A stretch of DNA of 64,000 nt from Hyphomicrobiales bacterium (GCA_900469965.1 UBZP01000012.1:79014-143013), one strand, 5' to 3'. Shown: positions 9,141-17,853, counted from the first letter of the stretch. Notes: a model not told the origin generated them from the letters alone. Numbers and translations are program-made.

Positions 9141-9341
9141 CTAGGCGGACTTGCGGGCGAACTGTGCACGGACCGCCTTGCGGCGTTCCTCGGCCGATTG
9201 GTCTTCGGTCCGGGCAAGAAGTTCGCGCATGCGCGGGCTCAGCACCAGGCCCTCAACCGCGCTGATCTTTTCAGCTCGCGCCTGGGTGAGGCGGCCGGTT
9301 GCGGCGCTCCGGGTCGGCTTCGGCATCTTTGTCGTACACAT
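9141..9341 (-). CDS. Small antitoxin of the Fic protein (VbhA-like)
   Basis: A 66-residue basic, helical protein encoded immediately before the Fic gene. Residues 26-35 read ISAVEGLVLS. Glu30-Gly31 align with the inhibitory Glu of class I Fic antitoxins, whose consensus is (S/T)xxxE(G/N). Here the Ser falls three rather than four residues before the Glu, and Ile occupies the consensus position. It should hold the Fic enzyme inactive by occupying the ATP gamma-phosphate pocket. The start could be Met1 at 9341 or Met6 at 9326. Confidence 0.82.
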   Translation of the reverse strand: MCTTKMPKPTRSAATGRLTQARAEKISAVEGLVLSPRMRELLARTEDQSAEERRKAVRAQFARKSA

Positions 9342-9429
9342 GAATCGAAACCTATCACGACCTTGTGGAGGCCGCCAAAAGAATTCCTCCGGCCGGGTTT
9401 ACCGAGTTGCCCCGGAGCGAAGGGCTCTC

Positions 9430-9939
9430 TCAGGCGTAGGGGCCGAGGTAGTCGCGCTTGCCGATCTCGATGCCGTCGTGGCGGAGGATGTCGTAGGCGG
9501 TGGTGACGTGGAAGAAGAAGTTCGGCAGGGCGAATTCCAGCAGGTAGCTTTCGCCGGTGAACGTCACGCCGAGACTGCCGACATTGAGCTTCACCTCGCG
9601 GCCCTCGCTGCCCTCGAGATCGGCGGCGGGGACCGACTGGAGATAGGCGATGGTCTTTTCGATCCGCGCCTTCAGCTCGGCCATGGTCGTCTCTGTATCG
9701 GGAAAGCTCGGTGCCGGCTTGCCGCTCAGGCGGCCGAGCGCGTTCTTGGCGGTATCGCTCACGCGCTGGATCTGTCCGGAGAGCGGCAGCATGTCGGGGG
9801 CAAGCCGCGAGTTGACCAGCACCTCGGTGGCGATCCCGTTGTCCGCGGCGTGGGCTTCGGCCTTTTCGAGCAGAGCGGAGAGCACGGTGAGGCCCCGGAC
9901 GAACACGGGGACGGAGAGGCGATACATGGAGACGGGCAT
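9430..9939 (-). CDS. DUF1993 domain protein (DinB-like fold)
   Basis: A 169-residue protein beginning MPVSMYRLSVPVFVRGL and ending near GKRDYLGPYA, features I associate with DUF1993. This family of helical-bundle proteins is related to DinB/YfiT, and its function is unknown. The ATG at 9939 is preferred over an upstream in-frame start at 9981 because AAGGA lies 8 bp before it. It is a single gene between the Fic pair and the extensin-like gene on the same strand. Confidence 0.88.
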   Translation of the reverse strand: MPVSMYRLSVPVFVRGLTVLSALLEKAEAHAADNGIATEVLVNSRLAPDMLPLSGQIQRVSDTAKNALGRLSGKPAPSFPDTETTMAELKARIEKTIAYLQSVPAADLEGSEGREVKLNVGSLGVTFTGESYLLEFALPNFFFHVTTAYDILRHDGIEIGKRDYLGPYA

Positions 9940-10057
9940 GCGGGCATCCTTGTCGGTTGGCCGGCGACGGGCCGGGATCACGCCGCTAAGATAGGACGGG
10001 CCCCGGCCGGTTTTGAGCCCGCGATCCCCGCCGGCGGAAAGAAATTTCCGCCGCCGG

Positions 10058-10969
10058 CTACCAGCAGTAGCGATAGCCGCTCTTGCGCCGGATCACGTCG
10101 AGATGCAGGTGCGTCTCGTGGGCGGCATCGCTGCCGGGGTCGAGAACGGTCGTGAAATAGAGGCAGGCGGTGGCGACGGCGGCACGCTGCAGCGCGCCCG
10201 CCATCGTCGAATCCTTCTCGCGCGGGGCGATGTCCATGCGGCTGCCGTCGGAGAAGGTGAAGGCGGCGATGTCGATCGCGTTGCCGTAGGCATGTTCGGA
10301 GACCTTGCCGTTCGCCGCACCGTTGCGATTGCGGCAGACGTAGCCGGAGGCCTGCTCCAGGCCGGACAGCGTCTTCTCCGGCATGGCCGCCTCGACCGCC
10401 GGCCCGAGCGCGCCGGACGTCCAGCGCTGGAGCTGAAGGGCGGTCTTGCAGCGCAGCGTCGCCTCCGGCCTGATCGCGACGTCGGCCGAAAGCCGCTTGA
10501 GCACCACGGGGCGGGTGATGCCGCAGCCGTTTTCGGGCCCGATCGCCGCAACCTCCTCGATGACGGCGCCGCCCGCCTTCAAGGCACCGATGCAGGCGGC
10601 GAAGGCAGCGTCGTCCTCGCGAACGAGCGGCGGCGGCGGCGCCTTTCGGGCTTCGGCCTCCTTGCCGGCCCCGGCCTCCATGTCGGCCTCCGTCTCCCTG
10701 TTGCCGTCCTTGTCGTCGTCGCCCCTTGTTTGTCTCCCGCCGTCGTCGGCTTGCTTCGGGGTCGGGGCATCCTTCTCCTTCGCAGCGGGAGGGGCCTGCG
10801 CCGCGGAAGGCTCGGCAGGGGCATTCTTTTCCGGTTGGTGCTGGCCGGCGGCCGGTCGCGGAACCGGCATCGGACCCGTTGCGGGCAGGGAGGCCCCGGT
10901 CAGGGACAGGACAGTGGCAGCCAGGATGGCGAAAGATCGCGAACGGATGGCGGCGTTCTCCTCTTCCAT
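10058..10969 (-). CDS. Secreted extensin-like (C-terminal domain) protein
   Basis: About 303 residues. An N-terminal signal sequence (about 8-33) is followed by a low-complexity linker rich in Pro, Ala, Glu, Asp and Lys (about 35-115), then an extensin-like C-terminal domain (about 120-303). Visible family features include CGIT near the domain start, paired cysteines, SEHAYGNAIDIAAF and HLHLDV. The His/Asp arrangement resembles D-Ala-D-Ala peptidase-like folds, so peptidoglycan processing in the periplasm is possible but inferred. The start is uncertain, since the chosen ATG lacks a good ribosome binding site and the frame is open further upstream. Confidence 0.83.
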   Translation of the reverse strand: MEEENAAIRSRSFAILAATVLSLTGASLPATGPMPVPRPAAGQHQPEKNAPAEPSAAQAPPAAKEKDAPTPKQADDGGRQTRGDDDKDGNRETEADMEAGAGKEAEARKAPPPPLVREDDAAFAACIGALKAGGAVIEEVAAIGPENGCGITRPVVLKRLSADVAIRPEATLRCKTALQLQRWTSGALGPAVEAAMPEKTLSGLEQASGYVCRNRNGAANGKVSEHAYGNAIDIAAFTFSDGSRMDIAPREKDSTMAGALQRAAVATACLYFTTVLDPGSDAAHETHLHLDVIRRKSGYRYCW

Positions 10970-11089
10970 GGACACGGAGGGAAGAAACGCATGGAAACCC
11001 CGTTCAGTTTCACAAGGCAAGGAAGAACCGCATTTGCCCTGTCCGGGAGCGGTCCCGGATCCGGCCGTGCGTGGCGCAAGAAATGCCGG

Positions 11090-11118
11090 TTGCGTTCGCA
11101 TCGGCTTCGCGCTAACAA
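11090..11118 (+). promoter_or_regulatory. Probable trp leader promoter
   Basis: A -35-like TTGCGT at 11090-11095 and a -10-like TAACAA at 11113-11118 are separated by exactly 17 bp. The leader ATG at 11127 begins 9 bases after the end of the -10, where transcription would be expected to start. The trpL mRNA would then be leaderless, as reported for Sinorhizobium meliloti trpL. This is a sequence-based prediction. Confidence 0.65.
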
Positions 11119-11126
11119 TTCCGGCC

Positions 11127-11171
11127 ATGACAGACGCACGCATGATTTCGATCTGGTGGTGGGCTCGCTGA
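11127..11171 (+). CDS. trpL: trp operon leader peptide
   Basis: A 14-residue peptide, MTDARMISIWWWAR, with three consecutive Trp codons. It closely resembles the Sinorhizobium leader peptide, which I recall as ending ISIWWWAR. Ribosome stalling at the Trp codons under tryptophan limitation should favour the antiterminator and expression of trpE(G). No Shine-Dalgarno precedes it, consistent with a leaderless start. In S. meliloti the attenuated leader RNA and the peptide also act in trans; whether that holds here cannot be seen. Confidence 0.95.
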   Translation: MTDARMISIWWWAR

Positions 11172-11237
11172 GGCGGCCTCGACCAGTCATGCGTGATTGC
11201 AACGAACAGCCGCCCGAAACCTTCGAGGCGGCTTTTT
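11127..11237 (+). promoter_or_regulatory. trp attenuator RNA with alternative hairpins
   Basis: Three mutually exclusive structures are visible. The 1:2 hairpin pairs ACGCATGA (11138-11145) plus CTGGT (11153-11157) with ACCAG (11182-11186) plus TCATGCGT (11187-11194). An antiterminator can pair GGCGGC (11172-11177) with GCCGCC (11209-11214). The terminator pairs AGCCGCC (11208-11214) with GGCGGCT (11227-11233) and is followed by a T-run to 11237. The Trp codons lie inside the 1:2 hairpin, the classical attenuation arrangement. The terminated leader would be about 110 nt, the size class of the rnTrpL sRNA. Confidence 0.9.
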
Positions 11238-11283
11238 CGTATTCGGGCCGCACGCAAGACCGGGCCGAACAGGAGAGCAGGCA

Positions 11284-13473
11284 ATGGTGACGAAGCAACT
11301 GGAGGACGGCGCCGAGAGCTACGAGACGCGGGGCGGCATCACCGTCACGCGCCGGCGCCGGGACGCGGACTATGCGACCGCGATCTCCACCTATGTGGAC
11401 AGGCTGGACGAGCACCGCGGCGCGGTCTTCTCCTCCAACTACGAATATCCCGGCCGCTACACCCGCTGGGACACGGCGATCATCGATCCGCCGCTCGCCA
11501 TTTCCTCCTTCGGCCGCAACGTCTGGATCGAGGCCTACAACGGCCGCGGCGAAGTGCTGCTCGACATCATCAGGCCGAAGCTTGCGAGCATTTCCGAGCT
11601 GTCGCTGGGCGCCTCGACGCAACGCCGGCTCGACCTGAAGGTCAACGAACCGGACCGCGTCTTCACCGAGGAAGAGCGCTCGAAGATCCCGACCGTGTTC
11701 ACCGTGCTGCGCGCGGTCAGCGACCTGTTCCATTCCGCCGAGGACGCCAATCTCGGCTTCTACGGCGCCTTCGGCTACGATCTCGCCTTCCAGTTCGACG
11801 CGATCGACCTGAAGCTCGAGCGTCCCGACGACCAGCGCGACATGGTGCTGTTCATTCCCGACGAGATCCTCGTCGTCGACCACTATGCCGCCAAGGCCTG
11901 GGTCGACCGCTACGACTTCGAGAAGGACGGGGTTTCCACCGAGGGCCGGGAGCAGGCGATCGCGCCGGAGCCGTTCCGGACCTCCGACGTCATCCCGCCG
12001 CACGGCGACCATCGCCCGGGCGAATATGCCGAGCTCGTCGTCAAGGCCAAGGAGAGCTTCCGCCGCGGCGACCTGTTCGAGGTGGTGCCGGGCCAGAAGT
12101 TCTACGAGCGCTGCGACAGCAAGCCGTCGGAGATCTCCAAGCGCCTCAAGGCGATCAACCCGTCGCCCTATTCCTTCTTCATCAATCTCGGCGACCAGGA
12201 ATATCTCGTCGGCGCCTCGCCGGAGATGTTCGTGCGCGTGTCCGGCCGCCGTATCGAGACCTGCCCGATCTCGGGCACGATCAAGCGCGGCGACGACCCG
12301 ATCGCCGACAGCGAGCAGATCCTGAAGCTCCTGAACTCCAAGAAGGACGAATCCGAGCTGACCATGTGCTCGGACGTCGACCGCAACGACAAGTCGCGCG
12401 TCTGCGAGCCGGGCTCGGTCAAGGTGATCGGCCGCCGGCAGATCGAGATGTATTCGCGGCTGATCCACACCGTGGATCATATCGAGGGCCGGCTGCGCGA
12501 CGACATGGACGCCTTCGACGGCTTCCTCAGCCACGCTTGGGCGGTGACCGTCACCGGCGCGCCGAAGCTGTGGGCGATGCGCTTCATCGAGGCGCACGAG
12601 AAGAGCCCCAGGCTGTGGTATGGTGGGGCGATCGGCATGGTCGGCTTCAACGGCGACATGAACACCGGGCTGACGCTGCGCACCATCCGCATCAAGGACG
12701 GCATCGCCGAGGTGCGGGCGGGCGCGACGCTGCTCAACGATTCCAACCCGCAGGAAGAAGAAGCCGAAACCGAACTGAAGGCCTCCGCCATGATCGCAGC
12801 CATCCGTGACGCCAAGTCGGGCAATGCGGCGAAGTCGCAACGCGACGTCGCCTCCGTCGGCGCCGGCGTCAGCATCCTGCTCGTCGATCACGAGGACAGC
12901 TTCGTCCATACGCTGGCGAACTATTTCCGCCAGACCGGGGCGAGCGTGACGACGGTGCGCACGCCCGTCGCCGACGAGCTGTTCGACCGGATCAAGCCCG
13001 ATCTCGTCGTGCTTTCGCCCGGTCCCGGCACGCCGAAGGACTTCGACTGCAAGGCGACGATCAAGAAGGCGCGCGCCCGCGACCTGCCGATCTTCGGCGT
13101 CTGCCTCGGCCTGCAGGCGCTGGCGGAAGCCTATGGCGGCGATCTCAGGCAACTGGCGGTGCCGATGCACGGCAAGCCCTCGCGCATCCGCGTGCTGGAA
13201 CCCGGCATCGTCTTCTCCGGGCTCGGCAAGGAGGTGACGGTCGGCCGCTACCACTCGATCTTCGCCGACCCCTCGACGCTGCCGCGCGACTTCATCATCA
13301 CGGCGGAGAGCGAGGACGGCACGATCATGGGCATCGAGCACGTCAAGGAACCGGTGGCCGCCGTCCAGTTCCACCCCGAATCGATCATGACGCTCGGCGG
13401 CGACGCCGGCATGCGGATGATCGAGAACGTCGTGGCGCACCTGTCCAGAAAGGCGAAGACGAAGGCGGCTTGA
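11284..13473 (+). CDS. trpE(G): Fused anthranilate synthase TrpE(G)
   Basis: A 729-residue fusion that makes anthranilate from chorismate and glutamine, the first step of tryptophan synthesis. The TrpE chorismate-binding part spans about 1-510. A linker leads to a TrpG glutamine amidotransferase part at about 530-729. The nucleophile Cys607 is in GVCLGLQ, and the His/Glu pair is in VQFHPES. The fusion is typical of Rhizobiaceae. The ATG at 11284 follows AGGAGAG. It is controlled by the attenuator upstream and ends before a strong hairpin at 13532. Confidence 0.98.
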   Translation: MVTKQLEDGAESYETRGGITVTRRRRDADYATAISTYVDRLDEHRGAVFSSNYEYPGRYTRWDTAIIDPPLAISSFGRNVWIEAYNGRGEVLLDIIRPKLASISELSLGASTQRRLDLKVNEPDRVFTEEERSKIPTVFTVLRAVSDLFHSAEDANLGFYGAFGYDLAFQFDAIDLKLERPDDQRDMVLFIPDEILVVDHYAAKAWVDRYDFEKDGVSTEGREQAIAPEPFRTSDVIPPHGDHRPGEYAELVVKAKESFRRGDLFEVVPGQKFYERCDSKPSEISKRLKAINPSPYSFFINLGDQEYLVGASPEMFVRVSGRRIETCPISGTIKRGDDPIADSEQILKLLNSKKDESELTMCSDVDRNDKSRVCEPGSVKVIGRRQIEMYSRLIHTVDHIEGRLRDDMDAFDGFLSHAWAVTVTGAPKLWAMRFIEAHEKSPRLWYGGAIGMVGFNGDMNTGLTLRTIRIKDGIAEVRAGATLLNDSNPQEEEAETELKASAMIAAIRDAKSGNAAKSQRDVASVGAGVSILLVDHEDSFVHTLANYFRQTGASVTTVRTPVADELFDRIKPDLVVLSPGPGTPKDFDCKATIKKARARDLPIFGVCLGLQALAEAYGGDLRQLAVPMHGKPSRIRVLEPGIVFSGLGKEVTVGRYHSIFADPSTLPRDFIITAESEDGTIMGIEHVKEPVAAVQFHPESIMTLGGDAGMRMIENVVAHLSRKAKTKAA

Positions 13474-13531
13474 GGCCAATCGGCCTTTGACATTCCGGCC
13501 GAAACGGCCGATAGAGACGCCGAAGAGAAAG

Positions 13532-13562
13532 CCGCCTGCGCGAACCCCGCGCGGGCGGTTTT
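13532..13562 (+). terminator. Rho-independent terminator of trpE(G)
   Basis: An 11-bp stem pairs 13532-13542 with 13548-13558 (one G-T pair) across a 5-nt loop, followed by TTTT. It lies between the trpE(G) stop and the cation exporter gene. Confidence 0.88.
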
Positions 13563-13615
13563 GCGTTGAAGGGCGCGGTTTCTGCAATTCGTTTGCATCC
13601 GCAGGGAAGGCGATC

Positions 13616-14527
13616 ATGAACGGCAATCACACGGTCAACCGGCTGGCGCTGGTCGGCATTCCGATGGCGGTCTTCGTGCTGGGGCTGAAGATGCTGGCCT
13701 GGTGGGTGACGGGGTCGGTGGCGCTTCTGTCGGACGCGCTGGAATCGATCGTCAACGTGGTGGCCGCGGTGATCGCCTGGGGGGCGATCCGCTATGCCTC
13801 GCGACCGGCCGATGCCGACCATCCCTTCGGCCACCACAAGGCCGAATACCTGTCGGCGGTGGTCGAGGGCGTGCTGATCGTGGTGGCGGCGATGCTGATC
13901 GTGCAGGAGGCCGTGCCGAAACTCTGGGCGCCGTCGCTGATGGAGCAGCCGGTGCTCGGCCTCGGCATCAACCTCGCAGCCAGCGTCATCAACACCGTCT
14001 GGGCGACCATCCTGATCCGCGCCGGCAAGCGCCACCGCTCGCCCGCGCTGCTCGCCGACGGCCATCATATCATGTCCGACGTGGTCACCTCGGCGGGCGT
14101 GCTGGTCGGCCTGCTGCTGGTGCTTGCGACCGGCTATGCGGTCCTCGACCCGGTGATCGCGATCTTCGTCGCCGTCAACATCCTCTTCCAGGGGTGGTCG
14201 ATCATCTCCAATTCCGTCAACGGGCTGATGGACCACGCGGCCGGGGCGGACGAGGAGGCGGCGATCAAGCAGACCATCGCCGAGAACGCGCACGGCTCGC
14301 TCGGCGTGCACGACCTGAAGACCCGCCGGGCCGGGCAGGCGATCTTCATCGAGTTTCACCTGGTGGTGCCGGCACGGATGGCGGTGGCCGATGCGCACGA
14401 GATCTGCGACAGGCTTGAAGCGGCGCTGGAAAGGGTTCATCAGGGCGCGCAGATCGCGATCCATGTCGAGCCGGAGACGGAGAAGGCGCATGGCATCAAG
14501 GTCAAGGTGGAAAGGACCAGGGCATGA
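13616..14527 (+). CDS. Cation diffusion facilitator (FieF/YiiP-like metal exporter)
   Basis: A 303-residue inner-membrane protein with about six transmembrane helices (residues ~10-210) and a cytoplasmic C-terminal domain (~215-303). CDF features are visible: [11 protein letters not shown] in helix 2, [14 protein letters not shown], and [12 protein letters not shown] in helix 5, which supply the metal-binding Asp and His residues. The family exchanges protons for Zn2+, Fe2+ or similar ions; the substrate cannot be assigned. The ATG at 13616 follows GGGAAGG. It overlaps queF by 4 bp (ATGA), so the two are co-translated. Confidence 0.94.
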   Translation: MNGNHTVNRLALVGIPMAVFVLGLKMLAWWVTGSVALLSDALESIVNVVAAVIAWGAIRYASRPADADHPFGHHKAEYLSAVVEGVLIVVAAMLIVQEAVPKLWAPSLMEQPVLGLGINLAASVINTVWATILIRAGKRHRSPALLADGHHIMSDVVTSAGVLVGLLLVLATGYAVLDPVIAIFVAVNILFQGWSIISNSVNGLMDHAAGADEEAAIKQTIAENAHGSLGVHDLKTRRAGQAIFIEFHLVVPARMAVADAHEICDRLEAALERVHQGAQIAIHVEPETEKAHGIKVKVERTRA

Positions 14528-14988
14528 GCAAGACCGACGTTTCAACGCTTTCGCAGCTCGGGCGCAACGTCGCCCTGCCGGCAAGCCCGGAAGAGGCGGT
14601 GCTGGAGAAGGTGCCGAACGGCAACCAGGGCACCGACTATGTCGTCCGCTTCACCGCGCCCGAGTTCACCTCGCTCTGTCCGATGACGGGGCAGCCGGAT
14701 TTCGCCCATATCGTCATCGACTACATTCCCGACGCCTCGCTGGTGGAATCCAAGTCGCTGAAGCTGTTCCTGCATTCGTTCCGCAACCACGGCGCCTTCC
14801 ACGAGGACTGCTCCATCTTTATCGCCAAGCGGCTGGTGGACCTGCTGTCGCCGAAGTGGCTCCGGATCGGCGCCTACTGGTATCCGCGCGGCGGCATCCC
14901 GATCGACGTCTTCTGGCAGACGGGGGAGGCGCCGGAAGGCGTCTGGCTGCCGGAGCAGGGCGTGCCGACCTATCGCGGCCGCGGCTGA
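14524..14988 (+). CDS. queF: NADPH-dependent 7-cyano-7-deazaguanine reductase
   Basis: A 154-residue unimodular QueF that reduces preQ0 to preQ1 in queuosine synthesis. The catalytic Cys52 lies in [10 protein letters not shown] with Asp59. The QueF motif [20 protein letters not shown] follows at about 79-98 and binds NADPH and substrate. Length is normal. Translation is coupled to the cation exporter gene through the ATGA overlap; no functional link to metal export is known. Confidence 0.97.
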   Translation: MSKTDVSTLSQLGRNVALPASPEEAVLEKVPNGNQGTDYVVRFTAPEFTSLCPMTGQPDFAHIVIDYIPDASLVESKSLKLFLHSFRNHGAFHEDCSIFIAKRLVDLLSPKWLRIGAYWYPRGGIPIDVFWQTGEAPEGVWLPEQGVPTYRGRG

Positions 14989-15026
14989 GCGGGCTGTTCG
15001 TCGATTTTGGGAAAACGTCGAGACGT

Positions 15027-15056
15027 GCGCCGCTCGTCCTTCCGGATGGGCGGCGC
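15027..15056. terminator. Hairpin between convergent queF and SPW genes
   Basis: GCGCCGC at 15027-15033 pairs perfectly with GCGGCGC at 15050-15056. It lies between two convergent stop codons. There is no strong T-run, so terminator activity is inferred. Confidence 0.45.
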
Positions 15057-15100
15057 GACATTTCCGGGCGGCCGGACAGCGTCCGGCCCGACCGGGTCCG

Positions 15101-15454
15101 TCAGGCGTGCGAATGCGGGTGACGGAAGTCCCAGACTGCCCAGGCCGACAGCGCGGCGGTGCAGATACCGAGGACCACGTGCGTCCACATTGCGCTCGTG
15201 TTCGCCATGAAGCCGAGCAGCCATGGCGAGGCGATCAACCACAGGCCGATCGCCATGTTCACCCATTCCTCCCATTCGGCGAAGGCCGAAAGCGTCATGA
15301 CTGCGAAGGCGCCGAGGACGATGGCGGCGACCCAGGCGTTCCAGCTCGGCGTCGCATCGGCGATGAAGCCGATGACCCATGGGGAGATGAACAGGCAAAA
15401 CGCCAGGATCAGAGTGACCAGATCCTGACCTCTCCGTCCAGACATCATATTCAT
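15101..15454 (-). CDS. SPW-repeat membrane protein
   Basis: A 117-residue membrane protein with four hydrophobic helices arranged as two SPW repeats, seen as LFISPWVIGF and LIASPWLLGF, each followed by a Trp-containing loop. Function is unknown. The ATG at 15454 is chosen because GGAGG lies 7 bp upstream; longer in-frame starts lack such a site. A local AT-rich stretch at 15511-15550 probably holds its promoter. Confidence 0.88.
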   Translation of the reverse strand: MNMMSGRRGQDLVTLILAFCLFISPWVIGFIADATPSWNAWVAAIVLGAFAVMTLSAFAEWEEWVNMAIGLWLIASPWLLGFMANTSAMWTHVVLGICTAALSAWAVWDFRHPHSHA

Positions 15455-15705
15455 GCTGCAACCTCCGTGCGTGAGGCATTTTCTGCTGCCGCGCACCATT
15501 GCGCGGCCTAAAACAAGAATACTCTAAAATTTACTGTTTTTCAAAATGTTAGTGCGGACATCGCGGGCTTGTGATGCGCGCGCCGCACCATTGCCGTGTG
15601 CAGCTGCCGTCTCGCCGGAGGGCAAGCGCGGCGAAGGTCGCCTTCGAACGAAAAAGCGCGACGGCCGGTGCGGCCGCCGCGTCGTCCTTGCCGGTCACCG
15701 GGCGA

Positions 15706-16290
15706 TCAGCCGAAGGCGAGTGCCATGCCGGCAAGCGCGGTCGCGCCGCCGAGGATGCGGGTCAGGGTGCCGCCGCCGGCGATGCGGCCGATGCCGATGC
15801 CGAGGCCGAGCGCGATGCCGGCTCCGTGCAGCAGGGCGGTCGCGACCACGAAGCCCGCCGCAAACGGCATTGCGCCGGCGACGCCGAGCTCGCCGCCATG
15901 GGCATGGCCGTGAAACAGCGCGAAGACGGCGACGATCACGGCCGAGAGCGCCACGTCGAGGCGGGCGGCGATCGCGACCAGCAGGCCCAGGGCGACGACG
16001 GAGGCGAGGATCACCGGCTCGACGAAGGGCAGGGGGAGGCCTGCGACCGCAAGGCCGAAGCCCGCTGCCATCATCGCCACGAAGGCTGCCGGAACCGCCT
16101 GGAGCGCCCGGCCGCCGATCTGCGCCGCCCAGAGGCCGACGGCGACCATGACCAGGATATGGTCGAGGCCGAACAGCGGATGGGAGAAGCCGGCCATGAA
16201 GGAGCCGTGCTCCTCGGGATCGAGATGGGCGAAGGCGGGCGCGGTCGATGCGACGGTCAGGCCGATCGCAAGCAGGGTGCGTCTGATCAT
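15706..16290 (-). CDS. HupE/UreJ-family membrane protein
   Basis: A 194-residue protein with a cleavable-looking signal (cut near APAFA-H) and about six hydrophobic helices. The family's histidine motifs are present: HPLFGLDH at about 36-43 and FHGHAHGGE at about 125-133. Relatives in hydrogenase and urease clusters move or sense nickel, and others are thought to handle cobalt. No hydrogenase, urease or cobalamin gene lies nearby, so the metal and physiological role are open. It is divergent from the ClpP-type gene. Confidence 0.88.
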   Translation of the reverse strand: MIRRTLLAIGLTVASTAPAFAHLDPEEHGSFMAGFSHPLFGLDHILVMVAVGLWAAQIGGRALQAVPAAFVAMMAAGFGLAVAGLPLPFVEPVILASVVALGLLVAIAARLDVALSAVIVAVFALFHGHAHGGELGVAGAMPFAAGFVVATALLHGAGIALGLGIGIGRIAGGGTLTRILGGATALAGMALAFG

Positions 16291-16569
16291 GGTGTCCCCG
16301 ATGATGATCCGGCCTGGGAGGCGGCCGGCGTTTCGTCAATACAATCGGTATCCTAGGGAGGCGCCGCCGCGAGTCCATACGTAAAGATACGCAGGTCGGG
16401 ACGGACGGATCGGGGCGGGCCCCGGCGGCCGTGCCCGGCATTTACCCTTTTTGCCGTTGCCGTTCCCGCCCTCTATCGCGCGATGAACGTTTTGTTGCAT
16501 TGTCTTGGCCACTGAGTCGCATTATCTGACTGCGGCAAGACCTATGAGACAACAGGCGGAGAGTTGCCG

Positions 16570-17148
16570 ATGAGCGACGAAGAAGAGAAAAAGACCGAGC
16601 TGCCGCTCGGCAAGGAAACCGAGGCGAACCTTTTCAAGTCGCGCTCGATCTTCATCTATGGCGGCATCACCCAGGAGCTGGCGCAGAAGGTCAATTCGCA
16701 GCTGGTCGCGCTCGCCGCCGCCAGCGACGAGGACATCCGCATCTTCGTCAATTCGCCCGGCGGCCACGTCGAATCCGGCGACAGCATCCACGACATGATC
16801 AAGTTCATCAAGCCGAAGGTCTGGATGATCGGCACGGGCTGGGTCGCCTCTGCCGGCGCGCTGATCTTCGTGGCGGCGCCGAAGGAGCGCCGCATCTGCC
16901 TGCCGAACACGCGCTTCCTGCTGCACCAACCGTCCGGCGGCACCCGCGGCATGGCCTCCGACATCGAGATCCAGGCCCGCGAGATCATCAAGATGAACGA
17001 GCGGCTGAACAAGATCTTCGCCGATGCCACCGGCCAGCCGATCGAGAAGATCGCCAAGGACACCGACCGCGACTACTGGCTGTCGGCCAAGGACGCGATC
17101 GAGTACGGCCTCGTCTCGCGCATCATCACCTCGCAGGCCGACATCTGA
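16570..17148 (+). CDS. clpP: ClpP-type serine protease subunit
   Basis: A 192-residue ClpP homologue with the full catalytic triad: Ser94 (VASAGA), His119 (LLHQPSGG) and Asp168 (DTDRDYW). The NSPGG oxyanion strand is at 61-65. It should assemble into a tetradecameric chamber fed by an AAA+ unfoldase such as ClpX or ClpA. No such partner is adjacent, and alphaproteobacteria often carry several ClpP paralogues, so this may be a secondary copy. The ATG at 16570 follows GGCGGAGAG. Confidence 0.93.
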   Translation: MSDEEEKKTELPLGKETEANLFKSRSIFIYGGITQELAQKVNSQLVALAAASDEDIRIFVNSPGGHVESGDSIHDMIKFIKPKVWMIGTGWVASAGALIFVAAPKERRICLPNTRFLLHQPSGGTRGMASDIEIQAREIIKMNERLNKIFADATGQPIEKIAKDTDRDYWLSAKDAIEYGLVSRIITSQADI

Positions 17149-17176
17149 GCGGTCCGCGCGGTTTCACCGTTTCAGG

Positions 17177-17209
17177 CGCCCCTTCGTCCAGCCGGCGGAG
17201 GGGCGTCTT
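17177..17209 (+). terminator. Possible terminator of the clpP-type gene
   Basis: CGCCCCT at 17177-17183 pairs with AGGGGCG at 17199-17205, followed by a weak TCTT. It lies 29 bp after the stop codon. Confidence 0.45.
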
Positions 17210-17235
17210 GCGTCTGGCGGCATCATCCGCGCCGG

Positions 17236-17436
17236 TCACCAGCCCGGCGTCGCCGGCGTCACTTCCATGCCCATCTGCCGGGCGTAGACGCAGCTGTCGT
17301 AGTTGGTGTTGGAGGGGCCTCCGAAGCGTTGGAAGCAGTAGTTGGTCGCGTCGAGCGTCTTCTGGCTCGGCGGGTTCGACTGGCAGCCGACCGAAACGAG
17401 GGCCAGGATTGCCAGCATCGCGTAACGCAGCTTCAT
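17236..17436 (-). CDS. Small lipoprotein of unknown function
   Basis: A 66-residue protein with a basic N-terminus, a hydrophobic stretch and a lipobox ending SVGC near residue 18, so the mature lipoprotein would have only about 48 residues. Two further cysteines (NYCFQRF and DSCVYAR) may form a disulfide in the periplasm. The ATG at 17436 follows AAGGAAC. I do not recognise a named family. Confidence 0.78.
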   Translation of the reverse strand: MKLRYAMLAILALVSVGCQSNPPSQKTLDATNYCFQRFGGPSNTNYDSCVYARQMGMEVTPATPGW

Positions 17437-17525
17437 CGTTTCGTTCCTTGCGATGGCCGCCCCCTTCGGCGCCGGCGAGAAGAGTATCGCGGGCCTGCGG
17501 TTTTCACAAATCATCTTGCCGCGAC

Positions 17526-17554
17526 TTGCGCCGTCCCGGCCTGCCCGCTATAAG
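17526..17554 (+). promoter_or_regulatory. Probable leu leader promoter
   Basis: A -35-like TTGCGC at 17526-17531 and a -10-like TATAAG at 17549-17554 are separated by 17 bp. The putative leader peptide's ATG at 17562 begins 8 bases after the end of the -10, close to the expected transcription start, the same arrangement seen at the trp leader. Confidence 0.6.
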
Positions 17555-17561
17555 CCGGGCC

Positions 17562-17687
17562 ATGTCCAGGAGCGCAAGCCAGTTCGCCGCACGCATTTCG
17601 CACAGCCGCCAGGCTGCGACGGCGCGCGCGCGCAGCTTCACCTCGCTCCTTCTTCTCGGCCTTACGCGCGGTTGCCGGGTTCTTTGA
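17562..17687 (+). CDS. Putative leuA leader peptide with a run of Leu codons
   Basis: A 41-residue reading frame upstream of leuA whose end reads SFTSLLLLGLTRGCRVL. It has four adjacent Leu codons (CTC CTT CTT CTC), a fifth after one Gly, and Leu as the last residue. Such a run is what a ribosome-mediated leucine attenuator needs. There is no Shine-Dalgarno; the promoter position suggests a leaderless mRNA. The stop codon overlaps a strong hairpin (17686-17731). The peptide is rich in Ser and Arg and has no other recognisable feature. Confidence 0.7.
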   Translation: MSRSASQFAARISHSRQAATARARSFTSLLLLGLTRGCRVL

Positions 17688-17731
17688 GGAGCGCCCGGCG
17701 GCCGAAAAGCCCGCCGGCAGAAGTGCTCCTC
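17686..17731 (+). promoter_or_regulatory. Hairpin of the leuA leader region
   Basis: GAGGAGC (17686-17692) pairs with GCTCCTC (17725-17731). Inside it, CCGGCGG (17695-17701) pairs with CCGCCGG (17711-17717). The 5' arm starts at the leader peptide's stop codon, so a ribosome finishing the leader would disrupt it. No T-run follows, so whether it is a terminator, antiterminator or pause structure is unclear. Confidence 0.6.
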
Positions 17732-17853
17732 GCCTCACCCTTATCGTATAATCCGCCCAAGGGCTCGCAGAAGAGCCGCATTCGCCGTCGCCAAGCCACG
17801 CCCGATCCGCTATGAGGCTTGCGGCAAATGCCGGGATGAGAAGAGACACGCAC

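Noticed and set aside
10900..13626. 908-codon minus-strand frame opposite trpE(G)
   Set aside because: Composition is typical of antisense to a high-GC gene and it crosses the trp attenuator and terminator; trpE(G) is certain.
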